The position numbers and the translations under genes were made by a program. Positions 55,301 to 63,904 of a stretch of 64,000 bases of DNA are shown piece after piece. Positions within the stretch are counted from its first letter, which is position 1; every line of letters starts with the position of its first letter. This stretch comes from Flavobacterium sp. SCGC AAA160-P02 (GTDB lineage: Bacteria; Bacteroidota; Bacteroidia; Flavobacteriales; Flavobacteriaceae), in the NCBI GenBank assembly GCA_000383355.1, contig KB911090.1:13502-77501 (forward strand). The letters run 5' to 3'. Below the pieces are notes generated by a model, which made no database searches, was not told where the DNA came from, and saw only the letters and a program-made list of their open reading frames with translations.

Positions 55301-55586
55301 TGTCTTCAAATTGTAAGTTTCCTTTGTTTATAAATAGCTTGTTTTTTTCTTGATTTGCTGATAGAAAGATATCTAAAAGACCATCGTTATTTATGTCACC
55401 TAAAGCAACACCACCTCCATTATAATAATATAAATAATCAAGAATATTTAACTCATTAGAAGGTGTAATTGTATTCTTAAAGTTCAAGCCTGTTTCTTGA
55501 GAAGTTGGATTCTTAAACAACAGCTCCTTTTGATTACATGCGAATAATAGCAGAGAAAAACACAGTATAATTACCTTATTATTCAT
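52317..55586 (-). CDS. FG-GAP/ASPIC-UnbV lipoprotein (third of three)
   Basis: A 1089-residue lipoprotein (LLLFAC, about C17). I count seven DxDxDGxxD-type calcium-loop repeats (from DINNDGLLD to DLDNDGDLD). Next comes one ASPIC/UnbV domain with the signature GFQSSSEPMVHFGYG and IVWPNKTYQTL. Seven more repeats follow (from DLNNDGKED to DFNADGDNE). This predicts two seven-bladed integrin-like propellers joined by the ASPIC domain. The family is CRTAC1-like; its members bind calcium and probably act in surface adhesion or polymer handling. It overlaps the upstream paralogue by 8 bases and the haloperoxidase-like gene by 20 bases. Confidence 0.88.
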   Translation of the reverse strand: MNNKVIILCFSLLLFACNQKELLFKNPTSQETGLNFKNTITPSNELNILDYLYYYNGGGVALGDINNDGLLDIFLSANQEKNKLFINKGNLQFEDITTKASVSGNSSWNTGAVMGDINGDGLLDIYVCAVVGVHGFYGYNELYINNGDETFTESAEKYQLDFDSYSSSAAFLDFDLDGDLDIYLLNHAIHTQESFGKAELRYKRNEQTGDRLLRNDGGTFTDVSESAGIFGGINGYGLGISVADFNQDGFPDIYVGNDFHEDDYYYINNGDGTFSDQLKDYFGHTTRFSMGNDVADINHDGLPDIISLDMLPEDELVLKTSEGDDNIQIQKLRTQKFGYHYQFTRNMLYINQQNSSYLETALLSGIAATDWSWSSLFADFNQDGEQDLFISNGISKRPNDLDFIKFVSNEQIQKKIDNTKLVDQKALQMMPSGEAHNYIFKGTKNLEFEDKSGDWISNKKGVSGATALGDLDNDGDLDLVVSNINEDVSLYINQTNEKANYLQLKFTYPAPNTFGIGTKVYAYEQGKLQFKELYTVRGFQSSSEPMVHFGYGAIQQVDSITIVWPNKTYQTLKNIVVNQRMTISPENTKPFNYKSFFKKETPLFKKSSNNLGIHFTHVEDNYTDFNRQKLIPYQTSDRGPAIAVGDLNNDGKEDIYFGGSKFNPSKVFLQTDSIYREKNIQTIANDSITEDVVALIADLNNDQKNDVIVGTGGADFYNKMTPLLDTYYTQSSVGFEKQELPAYFENAAVIKAADYDNDGDLDVFVGNNTVSNNFGAMPNSYILKNENGKFSILENQSFQNTGMITDAIWEDYNTDGFVDLILVGEWMTPKFFKNTRGNFTEEKLIDATLTGLWQQIAAFDIDKDGDVDYLLGNWGKNSKFNASEEYPLRMYYADFDGNGSTETILCNYKNEAYYPLLGLDELASQIVSLRKKFTSYKSFAGKSIDEIFEKSVLKKARILEVHTLASGYLKNENNTFTFIPFKNELQVSPISAFLEYDFNADGDNEVLVAGNYFGVSPYQGRFDSFPGALIFNEDKIVLGNKIGLDFNQKAVKKLNIIKVQNKSYVLATINNDHAQVYELTHLKDDYKKL

Positions 55587-58500
55587 TGATTAAAAATAGT
55601 TTTGGACGTTCATTATTAATAGCCGCTATAAGGTAGGTCTTTCCTTTATTATCTTTAATTGTTTTTAAATGTTTTACTTCATTCTTAATCACAAAACCTG
55701 ATGTATTGTACTCTTGCCAAGTAAACCCTAAGTTTCCATCACCTAATAAAACCGATCCATAATTTGCATCTAATCTAGAATATTGAGGTTTAAATTCAAA
55801 GTTGTTTCCTGCCATAATAATATCTAAATGACCATCATTATTAATATCGGTACACACAATTCCGCAGACACAAGAAAGCTGAACACGACTTGGAAGTTTT
55901 TTTACACTAAATTTCCAATCACCTTCGTTTACAGCAATAATTGTTTCTGAAATACTACTTTGCTTCATAATTGAATTTTCGAAAATTGATGGTGAAAATA
56001 GTTCATCAATAGATTTTTTAGCATATTCCGAGGCCTTTAAATTTTGCTTTTTCAGAGAGACTAACTGAGCTGTTAATTCTTTTTTCATATGAATTGGATA
56101 GTCTTTTCCATTCTTATGATTGGTCATAATTTGCTCAAAAGTTCCATTATTATCAAAATCATTCACCCACATTTTTACAGGATTTTCAAAAGAGGTTTTA
56201 TGCATGGTATTACTCCCTTGGTTTCCGAGGATAAAATCTACATCACCATCATTATCTAGATCTGCAGCTTCTACAACATTCCACATTCCAAATAAATTAT
56301 CTAGGGTTGAAGTTTGTTTGATAAGTCTTCTTCCATTATTGATGTAGATTTTTGGTGTATCCCATTCAGAAACAGTCATCAAATCTTTTTTGCCATCTTT
56401 GTCTATATCTTTCCAAATTGCATGAGTAATCATTCCTGCATTTTTAACATCATAGGCTACTTTTTCTGTAGTATCTGAAAAAGTTCCATCACCATTATTT
56501 TCTAAAAATTGATGACTAGGGTTTACTCCATAAGTTGCTACCAAACTTCTAGCACCAACAAAAACATCTATATCTCCGTCATTATCAAAATCATAAGGAG
56601 CAATCACTGCAATGTTTTTTCTTAAAGGTGGTAGTTTTTTTGCTGCTGGCTCAAAAGTTCCCTTCCCGTTATTAAGATATAGTCTTACCTTATAATTATT
56701 TTGCTCCCCTATTTCATTTCCGCCTGACCCAATCATTAAATCTAAATTTCCATCTCCATTGGCATCAAAAAAAGTAGCAGTGGTATCTTCAAATAAGGCA
56801 TCTTTTTCGAAAGATTTTTGAATTGATAGCGCTACTTTTCCATCTCCTAGATTTAAATACAAAAGACCCGATTGATTTTTTGCTCCACCAATATAAAAAT
56901 CTTCATTACCATCATTATTAATATCTCCAACTGCCAAGGCAGGCCCTTCTTGCGATAACATTTTATTAATTAAGCCTTCATAATCAAAGTCGGAATAACT
57001 GTTTTCTTGATGTTTTACTAACTTTGTTTTTTTAATTTCCGTTAGCAGCGTCTTTTCTTTCTTAGGTTTAAAAGGCTTTTGAACTTCAGTAGCGTCTAAT
57101 TGCTGTAAGGTTAGCGTTGTGTTTACAGCAACATTGCTCCACTTTTGAGTTGTATTATCTGGCCAAATTACACGCAAAGAATCTATGGTTGTTACCTCGC
57201 CCAGGCCAATGGTCATCACATAATCCATAGAAGATTGAAACCCTCTTGAAGGCATTTGCTCCTGTACGTATATATTGTTGTTATTAAAAATTTTTACAGT
57301 ACTTCCTATGGCAAATTTATTGGCTTTTGTACCTTCCAATTTAATTTTTAAATAACTATTGTTGGTTAATGAATCTGTATTGTTTCTATAAACAAAAGGC
57401 AACATGTTTACATTATTAATGACCAAATCTAAATCGCCATCATTGTCTAAATCACCATAAGCAACACCATTTGACAAACTAGGTGTTTCAAAACCCCATT
57501 CCTTATTTGCATTGTCAAAAGTAATATCACCATTATTTCTATAGGCATAATTTGGTTGAGGTTTTACTGGCATTTTATTAATAATAGAATCTATTGCCTG
57601 TTTTCTACCTGTTAAAGCCATTTTTTGAATGATTTCATTTGCAAAAAAGTTAACAAAATCTAAATCTGTTAAATCATGATTAATTCCGTTGGTAATAAAA
57701 ATATCTCTGTTACCATCATTATCCATATCAAAAAGTAACCCAGCCCAACTCCAATCTGTTTTTGCAACACCACTGTGATAAGCAACCTCAGAAAAAGTGC
57801 TATTCCCATTGTTTAGCTGTAGCGTATTTTGGATGTATTGCTGAGAAAAATCTTTACTTTGTTTTAATTTAAAAACATTGTAACCTTCAAATTCCATTAC
57901 AGACTTCACTCGCTGATCTGCTTCAGGCAACATGTCTGTAATAAAAATGTCTGCATTTCCATCGTTATTAATATCTGCAATATCTACACCCATGGCAGAT
58001 AAACTTAAATGAGAGGTCCAATTGGTAATGTCTTCTTTGAAAGTACCATCTTGATTGTTGATATACAGATAATCTCGTTCATAAAAATCATTAGAAACAT
58101 AAATATCTGGATACAAATCTCCATTCATATCGGTAACCATGACGCCTAAACCAAAACCTATTAAGCTTCCATAAATACCTGCCTGCTCACTTACATCTAC
58201 AAATTTACCATTGTCATTTCTTAATAGCATATCTCCAACACCTCTAAATATTTCTGGAACATTTGCCCAGTCTTGAGCTCTTTTATCTCGTTGTTCTGCA
58301 TATCCTAGACTACTTACAGGAATGTTGCTGTTATTTAAAATATAGGCGTCTAAATCTCCATCTTTATCATAATCAAAAAAAGAAGCATGTGTAGAAAATC
58401 CTGTTTTAGCAAGGTTAAATTCAGCTGCTTTCTCTGTAAATGTTAAATCTCCATTATTAATATACAGATCATTATCATGGTTATTGCCTTTTAAATTTCC

Positions 58501-58932
58501 AGCATTACTTACATAAATATCTAGTAAACCATCTTGATTGATATCTACCATTACAACACCTGTAGACCAAGGTTTGTTTCCTTCTATTCCAGCACTTATA
58601 GAAATATCTTCAAATGTTAAGTTGCCTTTATTAAGATATAATTTATTAGCCACCATATTACCTGTTAGATAAATATCTGCTAGGCCATCATTGTTAATAT
58701 CTCCAATAGCAACACCTCCTCCATTGTAGAAGTTTCTATATTTAAAAATATTAAAATTCTTTTGGTTTTTAACTTTATTGAAAAAGTCAATGCCTGTTTC
58801 TTTGGCATCTAATAATGTGAATAGGGTCTGAGTCTTACTTGCGGTAGACTTATTTTCCTTCTCTAAATTACAGGAATAAATTACCGCGATCATCAGTACT
58901 AAAATAATTTTTCTTACTATAAATTTTGTCAT
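55579..58932 (-). CDS. FG-GAP/ASPIC-UnbV lipoprotein (second of three)
   Basis: A 1117-residue lipoprotein (VIYSC, about C21), paralogous to its two neighbours. The first propeller opens with YNGGGVAIGDINNDGLADIY and holds seven calcium-loop repeats. The ASPIC/UnbV domain has GFQSSMDYVMTIGLG and VIWPDNTTQKW. The second propeller opens EGPALAVGDINNDGNEDFYI and holds seven more repeats, of which the sixth (DFDNNGTFE) has a weakened calcium loop. It shares one base with the upstream paralogue (stop/start overlap at 58932) and overlaps the downstream one by 8 bases. It is predicted to be exported and surface-anchored; the ligand is unknown. Confidence 0.88.
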   Translation of the reverse strand: MTKFIVRKIILVLMIAVIYSCNLEKENKSTASKTQTLFTLLDAKETGIDFFNKVKNQKNFNIFKYRNFYNGGGVAIGDINNDGLADIYLTGNMVANKLYLNKGNLTFEDISISAGIEGNKPWSTGVVMVDINQDGLLDIYVSNAGNLKGNNHDNDLYINNGDLTFTEKAAEFNLAKTGFSTHASFFDYDKDGDLDAYILNNSNIPVSSLGYAEQRDKRAQDWANVPEIFRGVGDMLLRNDNGKFVDVSEQAGIYGSLIGFGLGVMVTDMNGDLYPDIYVSNDFYERDYLYINNQDGTFKEDITNWTSHLSLSAMGVDIADINNDGNADIFITDMLPEADQRVKSVMEFEGYNVFKLKQSKDFSQQYIQNTLQLNNGNSTFSEVAYHSGVAKTDWSWAGLLFDMDNDGNRDIFITNGINHDLTDLDFVNFFANEIIQKMALTGRKQAIDSIINKMPVKPQPNYAYRNNGDITFDNANKEWGFETPSLSNGVAYGDLDNDGDLDLVINNVNMLPFVYRNNTDSLTNNSYLKIKLEGTKANKFAIGSTVKIFNNNNIYVQEQMPSRGFQSSMDYVMTIGLGEVTTIDSLRVIWPDNTTQKWSNVAVNTTLTLQQLDATEVQKPFKPKKEKTLLTEIKKTKLVKHQENSYSDFDYEGLINKMLSQEGPALAVGDINNDGNEDFYIGGAKNQSGLLYLNLGDGKVALSIQKSFEKDALFEDTTATFFDANGDGNLDLMIGSGGNEIGEQNNYKVRLYLNNGKGTFEPAAKKLPPLRKNIAVIAPYDFDNDGDIDVFVGARSLVATYGVNPSHQFLENNGDGTFSDTTEKVAYDVKNAGMITHAIWKDIDKDGKKDLMTVSEWDTPKIYINNGRRLIKQTSTLDNLFGMWNVVEAADLDNDGDVDFILGNQGSNTMHKTSFENPVKMWVNDFDNNGTFEQIMTNHKNGKDYPIHMKKELTAQLVSLKKQNLKASEYAKKSIDELFSPSIFENSIMKQSSISETIIAVNEGDWKFSVKKLPSRVQLSCVCGIVCTDINNDGHLDIIMAGNNFEFKPQYSRLDANYGSVLLGDGNLGFTWQEYNTSGFVIKNEVKHLKTIKDNKGKTYLIAAINNERPKLFLINE

Positions 58933-61900
58933 TATTTATTTGCCTTTAAAAAAATAGGTGTATCATTATTTATAGAAATAACATAAAATAATTCCTCTTT
59001 AATTTTTAATGTTTCTATGTTTCTAGCTTCTCCAGAAATATTAAAATCCTGGTCTAAACTTTCGTTAAAAAAACCATTTGCATTGTTCAACAAAATTAGA
59101 CCATGAGAGGCATCTAATTTACCCAATTGTGTGTTAATATTATAATTATTTCCAACTAAAAGAACATCCGTAAAACCATCGTTATTAAAATCGTTAAGAG
59201 CTATGTCATTAACAGAAGATACTTGTGCCATAAATGGCAATTGATGTTTTTTAAAGGTGCTATTTCCCATATTCTCAAAATAACAACTACCTAGTTCAAA
59301 AACTTGTTTTTTGTAGGCTCCTTTAATCTTTTCTTTCGGAAGAAGTTCTGTAAATGAAGCATCTGCAAAATCCTTGTAGGATAAATATTTTTTATTTAAA
59401 AATGGCAATTGCTTCACCAATTCATCTTTAGAGGCAAAGGGCGTTTCTTGTTTTTGATAATAATAGGTGATAACTGGGTCTACAGAACCGTTATCATCAA
59501 AATCATTGCTATACAGCGTTATGGGTTCATTTTCGCTTGCCTTCAATCGAGTATTTAATCCCCAATTTCCTGCAATAAAATCTAAATCTCCGTCTTTATC
59601 AAAATCGGCTACTTTAATTGTATTCCACCATCCGTTTGTTTTTTCTAACTGAGTGTTTTTTTGAAGTATTAATTTTTTGCCATCATTTAGAAACACTTTT
59701 ATAGGCATCCAATACCCGGCAACTATTGCATCTAAAAAACTATCATTATTCAAATCTTTCCAGACAATATCTCGTATGTTTCCACTTTCTTTAAAATCAA
59801 GACCAAATTTTTGCGTTACATTAGTGAAATTTCCTAATCCATCATTCTCAAAAATATAGTGTGTTGGTGTTTTTCCAAACTGCCAAGGAAGTATATTTGA
59901 AACTATGGAGATGTCTTTGTCTCCATCATTATCTATATCTATTGCTCTTACTTTAGAAGCATTAATTTCAATTGTTGTAAACTGAATGGTATCTCTTTTA
60001 AATTTTCCTTGATAGTTAATGTATAATTTTGGTTGTAAAGGAGTTCCTTTTTTAAATTCGTTGCCTCCACTAACTACCAACAAATCTTTAAAGTCATCTC
60101 CATTGGCATTAAACAAAACAGCATATACATCTTCGTGAATTGCAGTATTTTTAAAAACTGAATCTTGCACAGAAGTAAATTGGCCTTTTTTATTTTGAAT
60201 AAAAAGCTCACTGGCTTGAGATTTTCCTCCACTAATAAATAAGTCTTCTAATCCGTCATTATTTATATCAGAAACTGCTATATGTGGTCCTAAATTAGTA
60301 CTTGCATAAGGTATTATTTGATCTCTATTAAATTCTAATGATTGTGAATCTTTGTGTTTAAAACTAAGAATAGAATCTTTATTTACTAAAAAAGATGGTT
60401 GTTTTTTAATCGCTGTATGACGATAATTTTTTGTGGCATCCTTATAAAAAACTTCTATTTCTTGATTGGTTTCTACATTTTTTAATGTTTCATATGCATT
60501 CGTACTCCAAATAATTTGTAATGAATCTATTATGGTAGCATCTCCTAGTCCAAGATGTATTTTGGGTTCTACAGATGATAAGTATCCTTTTGTTGTATAG
60601 TTTTCTTCGGTAATTATTTGATCTTTATAGTAAGCTTTTACGGTTGCTCCAATTCCAAAAGTATTGTTAGAATTCCCTATAAACTTTACTTTTAAATAGT
60701 TGTTCTGATAAATTTTATTTGAATTGTTTTCTAATACATACGCTTCTTCATTAATGTTATTAACAACTAAGTCTAAATCGCCATCATTATCTAAATCTAC
60801 AGAAACACCTCCGTTACTAAATGAGTTTCCGTGAGATAACCAGCTAGAAGTTACATTACTAAATGTCTTGTCTTGATTGTTTTTATAAAAATAGTTTTTA
60901 ACTTTCTTTTGAGGGATTTGCTTGGACAGTTCTAAATTCCTTTGAGATTTTTCTGTTGCTAACTGTTTTTGAATGGCTTCATTTGAAATGAAGTTTATAT
61001 AATCCATATCATTGGTGGCTCCTAAAATACCATTTGTGATATAAAGGTCTTTAAAGCCATCATTATCATAATCTCCAACTATCGGGCTCCAAGACCATTC
61101 TGTTGCTGCAATACCGCTTAAATAAGCCGCTTCACTAAAGGTTTCATTACCATTATTATAATGCAAGGTATTTTGCATAAACTGAGGGGCGTATCCATTT
61201 TTTAAATAATATTGATAGGTCTGGTATGGAAATTCTAATCCAGATGTTTTGTATGTTTTTAGATTTTCGGGAAGCATATCTAAGGAAATAATGTCCATTT
61301 TGGAATCATTATTTAAATCAGATATTGCATTACCCATTGAAAAATGAGAAGTATGGCCTAAGGCAGTCTTATCTTTAGATATAACCTCTTTAAAAGTATT
61401 GTCTTTTTGATTTATATATAGGTAGTCATTTTCAAAAAAATCATTACCTACATAGATGTCTGGGTAACCGTCGTTTGTTACATCTCCAATAGATAATCCT
61501 AAGCCATATCCTATTTTTCCTTGAAAAATTCCAGATTGAGAAGATACGTCTTCAAACTTCCCTTGTTTATTTTCAAATAATTTATCTCCAGACATTTGAT
61601 CTACTTCTGTTCGTATAGAACCTTTCCCATAATTACTATTAGGATATAAAGAATGATTCATTAAAAAAAGATCTAAATCTCCATCTTTATCATAATCAAA
61701 GAAAGAAGCTTGTGTTGCAAAAGAGGCAATGTCTAAACCATAGAAAGAAGCAGCTTCTTTAAACCTAGGAATTCCATTGTTATCTGGACCTTCATTTATA
61801 TATAATAAGTTGTTCCCTTTAATTGAATTATGTGCTCCTATTTTACAAATATAGATATCTAGAAATCCATCATTATTAATATCTACGGTAGTGACGCCTG

Positions 61901-62225
61901 TAGTCCAAGGAATTGAATTATTTATAAGTGCCTGTTTGGTAATGTCTTTAAATTGAAGACCTCCTGTATTTAAATACAATTTATCTGCAGTTTGGTTTCC
62001 TGTAAAATAGAGATCCGCTAAACCATCATTATTAAAATCTGCAGCGGCTACTCCGGCTCCGTTATAATAATATAAATAGTTTAAAATATTTAAATCAGTG
62101 GTACTTGTTAAGTTATTTTGAAACTGTATTTGAGTTTTATTACTAGGTAAGCTAACAAACAAAGAATCATTGTTGTTACAAGATACTAATAAGAAAAGAA
62201 GACTACATACTATAAACTCTTTCAT
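58932..62225 (-). CDS. FG-GAP/ASPIC-UnbV lipoprotein (first of three)
   Basis: A 1097-residue lipoprotein (LLVSC, about C16). The first calcium-loop repeat is at residues 63-71 (DFNNDGLAD) and the second starts at D115. Seven repeats precede the ASPIC/UnbV domain (GYLSSVEPKIHLGLG, then IIWSTNAYETL) and seven follow it (from DINNDGLED to DFNNDGFTD). The same 7-ASPIC-7 plan is found in the two downstream genes, which therefore arose by tandem duplication. It follows susD after 119 bases containing a strong hairpin, and shares one base with the next gene. It may act with the SusCD pair at the cell surface. Confidence 0.88.
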   Translation of the reverse strand: MKEFIVCSLLFLLVSCNNNDSLFVSLPSNKTQIQFQNNLTSTTDLNILNYLYYYNGAGVAAADFNNDGLADLYFTGNQTADKLYLNTGGLQFKDITKQALINNSIPWTTGVTTVDINNDGFLDIYICKIGAHNSIKGNNLLYINEGPDNNGIPRFKEAASFYGLDIASFATQASFFDYDKDGDLDLFLMNHSLYPNSNYGKGSIRTEVDQMSGDKLFENKQGKFEDVSSQSGIFQGKIGYGLGLSIGDVTNDGYPDIYVGNDFFENDYLYINQKDNTFKEVISKDKTALGHTSHFSMGNAISDLNNDSKMDIISLDMLPENLKTYKTSGLEFPYQTYQYYLKNGYAPQFMQNTLHYNNGNETFSEAAYLSGIAATEWSWSPIVGDYDNDGFKDLYITNGILGATNDMDYINFISNEAIQKQLATEKSQRNLELSKQIPQKKVKNYFYKNNQDKTFSNVTSSWLSHGNSFSNGGVSVDLDNDGDLDLVVNNINEEAYVLENNSNKIYQNNYLKVKFIGNSNNTFGIGATVKAYYKDQIITEENYTTKGYLSSVEPKIHLGLGDATIIDSLQIIWSTNAYETLKNVETNQEIEVFYKDATKNYRHTAIKKQPSFLVNKDSILSFKHKDSQSLEFNRDQIIPYASTNLGPHIAVSDINNDGLEDLFISGGKSQASELFIQNKKGQFTSVQDSVFKNTAIHEDVYAVLFNANGDDFKDLLVVSGGNEFKKGTPLQPKLYINYQGKFKRDTIQFTTIEINASKVRAIDIDNDGDKDISIVSNILPWQFGKTPTHYIFENDGLGNFTNVTQKFGLDFKESGNIRDIVWKDLNNDSFLDAIVAGYWMPIKVFLNDGKKLILQKNTQLEKTNGWWNTIKVADFDKDGDLDFIAGNWGLNTRLKASENEPITLYSNDFDDNGSVDPVITYYYQKQETPFASKDELVKQLPFLNKKYLSYKDFADASFTELLPKEKIKGAYKKQVFELGSCYFENMGNSTFKKHQLPFMAQVSSVNDIALNDFNNDGFTDVLLVGNNYNINTQLGKLDASHGLILLNNANGFFNESLDQDFNISGEARNIETLKIKEELFYVISINNDTPIFLKANK

Positions 62226-62290
62226 GTTGTAAGAGGTTATTATATTTAAAGAAGTTTAAACCACTTCAAAGTAAATAAGTTTTGTAAATA

Positions 62291-62320
62291 ATTAAAGAGG
62301 GTAAAAATACCCTCTTTAAT
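62291..62320 (-). terminator. 13-bp hairpin directly after the second susD
   Basis: A perfect 13-bp inverted repeat, ATTAAAGAGGGTA at 62291-62303 paired with 62308-62320, with a 4-base loop. On the minus strand it lies 24 bases past the susD stop and is followed by AT-rich sequence without a long T-run. It may be a partial terminator or a 3'-end stabiliser separating susCD from the FG-GAP genes. Confidence 0.7.
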
Positions 62321-62344
62321 TTTAATATCAATAAAAGATAAAAT

Positions 62345-63892
62345 TTAGTATCCTGGATTCTGAACTAAATTAGGATTTGATAACAATGCTGTTAATGGAA
62401 TTGGGAATAAGTTTTTATTCGCATCTCCAACAGCTGCTGGGTCTTTAAACTCCCAGTCTTTTGTAAATTGACCAAATCTAATTAAATCGTTACGTCTAAA
62501 AAATTCAACATACAATTCTCTACCTCTTTCGTCTATCATATCATCTAAACTTAGAGATCCTAAAGGAGTTGCATCCCTTAAAACTCTTAATTCATTTACT
62601 TCAGCCAAAGCTTCACCGGCATTTCCTGCTCTTAACATTGCTTCTGCTCTCATTAAGTGAGCATCTGCATATCTGAAAATAGTTTCGTGAGCTCTAAAAG
62701 AATCTTCATTTGTACCATTAAAAGGGTGGTACTTAATAACTCTAATGGCTTGTGTTTCATTACTATTAGTTAAACTAAAGTCTCTTGAATACACCAAAGG
62801 ATTTCCTGCTCTATCTGTTAAAGCTTGTCCAGTACCAGAGTATTGCTGACCTACTAAGAAGCCATACCCCATACCATAGTTGTCTGTATTATTTGCATTT
62901 GAAGCGTCTGGTACCCATCCTCTTCTTTCTTCTTGTCCAGAACCTACATAGTTTTCATTGGCATCTCCTTCAAATAAATCATAAAATTCAGCTAACGTAG
63001 AAAAACCATTCCAACCTCCACCTTGGTTAGGCGTTACCATGTTGTAATGCATACCATTCCAGATTCTGTTTCCAATTCCTATGTTTCCAAACAAAACGGT
63101 TTCTGTATTTACAGTTGGTTCAAATAATTTGAAATATCCATCCTGTAAAGCAAATCCACTAGCTTCAACAGCATTTACAGCATTAATTACTTCTTGGTAA
63201 TTAGGTGCTGAACCTGTATAACGTTCGCTGTTTAAAATTAATTTTGCTTTTAGAAAGTTAGCCGCTGCTTTAGATGCGCCGTTTGTTTCCATACTTGGAC
63301 CAGTATTAGGCAATCCTCCAATAGCTTCGTTTAAGTCATTTAAAATATAAGCATAGGCTTCAGATGGTGACAGTACAACTGGTGTTGCAACTGGATCATC
63401 TGTAGCTTCTCTAAATGGATTTTGACCCCACATATCTAACACAAAGAACATGCTGAAAGCTCTTAAAAACTTTGCTTCAGCTACTTGTTGCTGAGATGAA
63501 TTACTCAGAGGATCAATAATTTGACTTGCTTTTAACACCTTAGAGTTTAACTGGTTCCAGGTACTTAATAAGAAACCATGATCTACTTTCCATGTATGAT
63601 TGTGAAGTGAACGCCACAATCCGTTATCTCCCCAGTCACTTCCTCTTGTAGGAATTACTTGCTCGTCTGTAGTTACTTCGTTCAAAGCAAAGAAATTTGC
63701 CTGATCTCCTAACATACCCCATGTTTCACCATACAGTCCGTTTAGCGATTCTTGTGAATCAGCTACCCCTGTAAAAGAAACATCTTGTATCACTGAATCC
63801 GTAGCCTCAAGTTCTAAATCTGAACAAGAATAAAGTGCTGTCATGGAAATAAGTGATAGTAAAACTATTTTTAAATTAAATTGTTTTTTCAT
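62345..63892 (-). CDS. SusD/RagB-family outer-membrane lipoprotein
   Basis: A 515-residue lipoprotein (ALYSC, about C23) of the classic RagB/SusD family. It has the N-terminal helical part (SQESLNGLYGETWGMLGDQA), AKFLRAFSMFFVLDMWGQNP, the AAANFLKAKLILN helix, and the conserved C-terminal DMIDERGRELYVEFFRRNDL followed by NLFPIPLTALLSNPNLVQNP. It lies 12 bases after the SusC stop and would cap that transporter and bind its substrate. It is the second SusD of the window and unlike the SusD_2-type protein at 10407. Confidence 0.95.
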   Translation of the reverse strand: MKKQFNLKIVLLSLISMTALYSCSDLELEATDSVIQDVSFTGVADSQESLNGLYGETWGMLGDQANFFALNEVTTDEQVIPTRGSDWGDNGLWRSLHNHTWKVDHGFLLSTWNQLNSKVLKASQIIDPLSNSSQQQVAEAKFLRAFSMFFVLDMWGQNPFREATDDPVATPVVLSPSEAYAYILNDLNEAIGGLPNTGPSMETNGASKAAANFLKAKLILNSERYTGSAPNYQEVINAVNAVEASGFALQDGYFKLFEPTVNTETVLFGNIGIGNRIWNGMHYNMVTPNQGGGWNGFSTLAEFYDLFEGDANENYVGSGQEERRGWVPDASNANNTDNYGMGYGFLVGQQYSGTGQALTDRAGNPLVYSRDFSLTNSNETQAIRVIKYHPFNGTNEDSFRAHETIFRYADAHLMRAEAMLRAGNAGEALAEVNELRVLRDATPLGSLSLDDMIDERGRELYVEFFRRNDLIRFGQFTKDWEFKDPAAVGDANKNLFPIPLTALLSNPNLVQNPGY

Positions 63893-63904
63893 CTTTTATA
63901 TTTT

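Noticed and set aside
52317-62225. Possible calcium-dependent adhesin or bacteriocin-like repeat array (RTX-type) reading of the Asp-rich repeats.
   Set aside because: The repeats are DxDxDGxxD loops inside about 60-residue blades with an ASPIC/UnbV domain, not nonapeptide GGxGxDxUx RTX repeats, and the proteins are lipoproteins.
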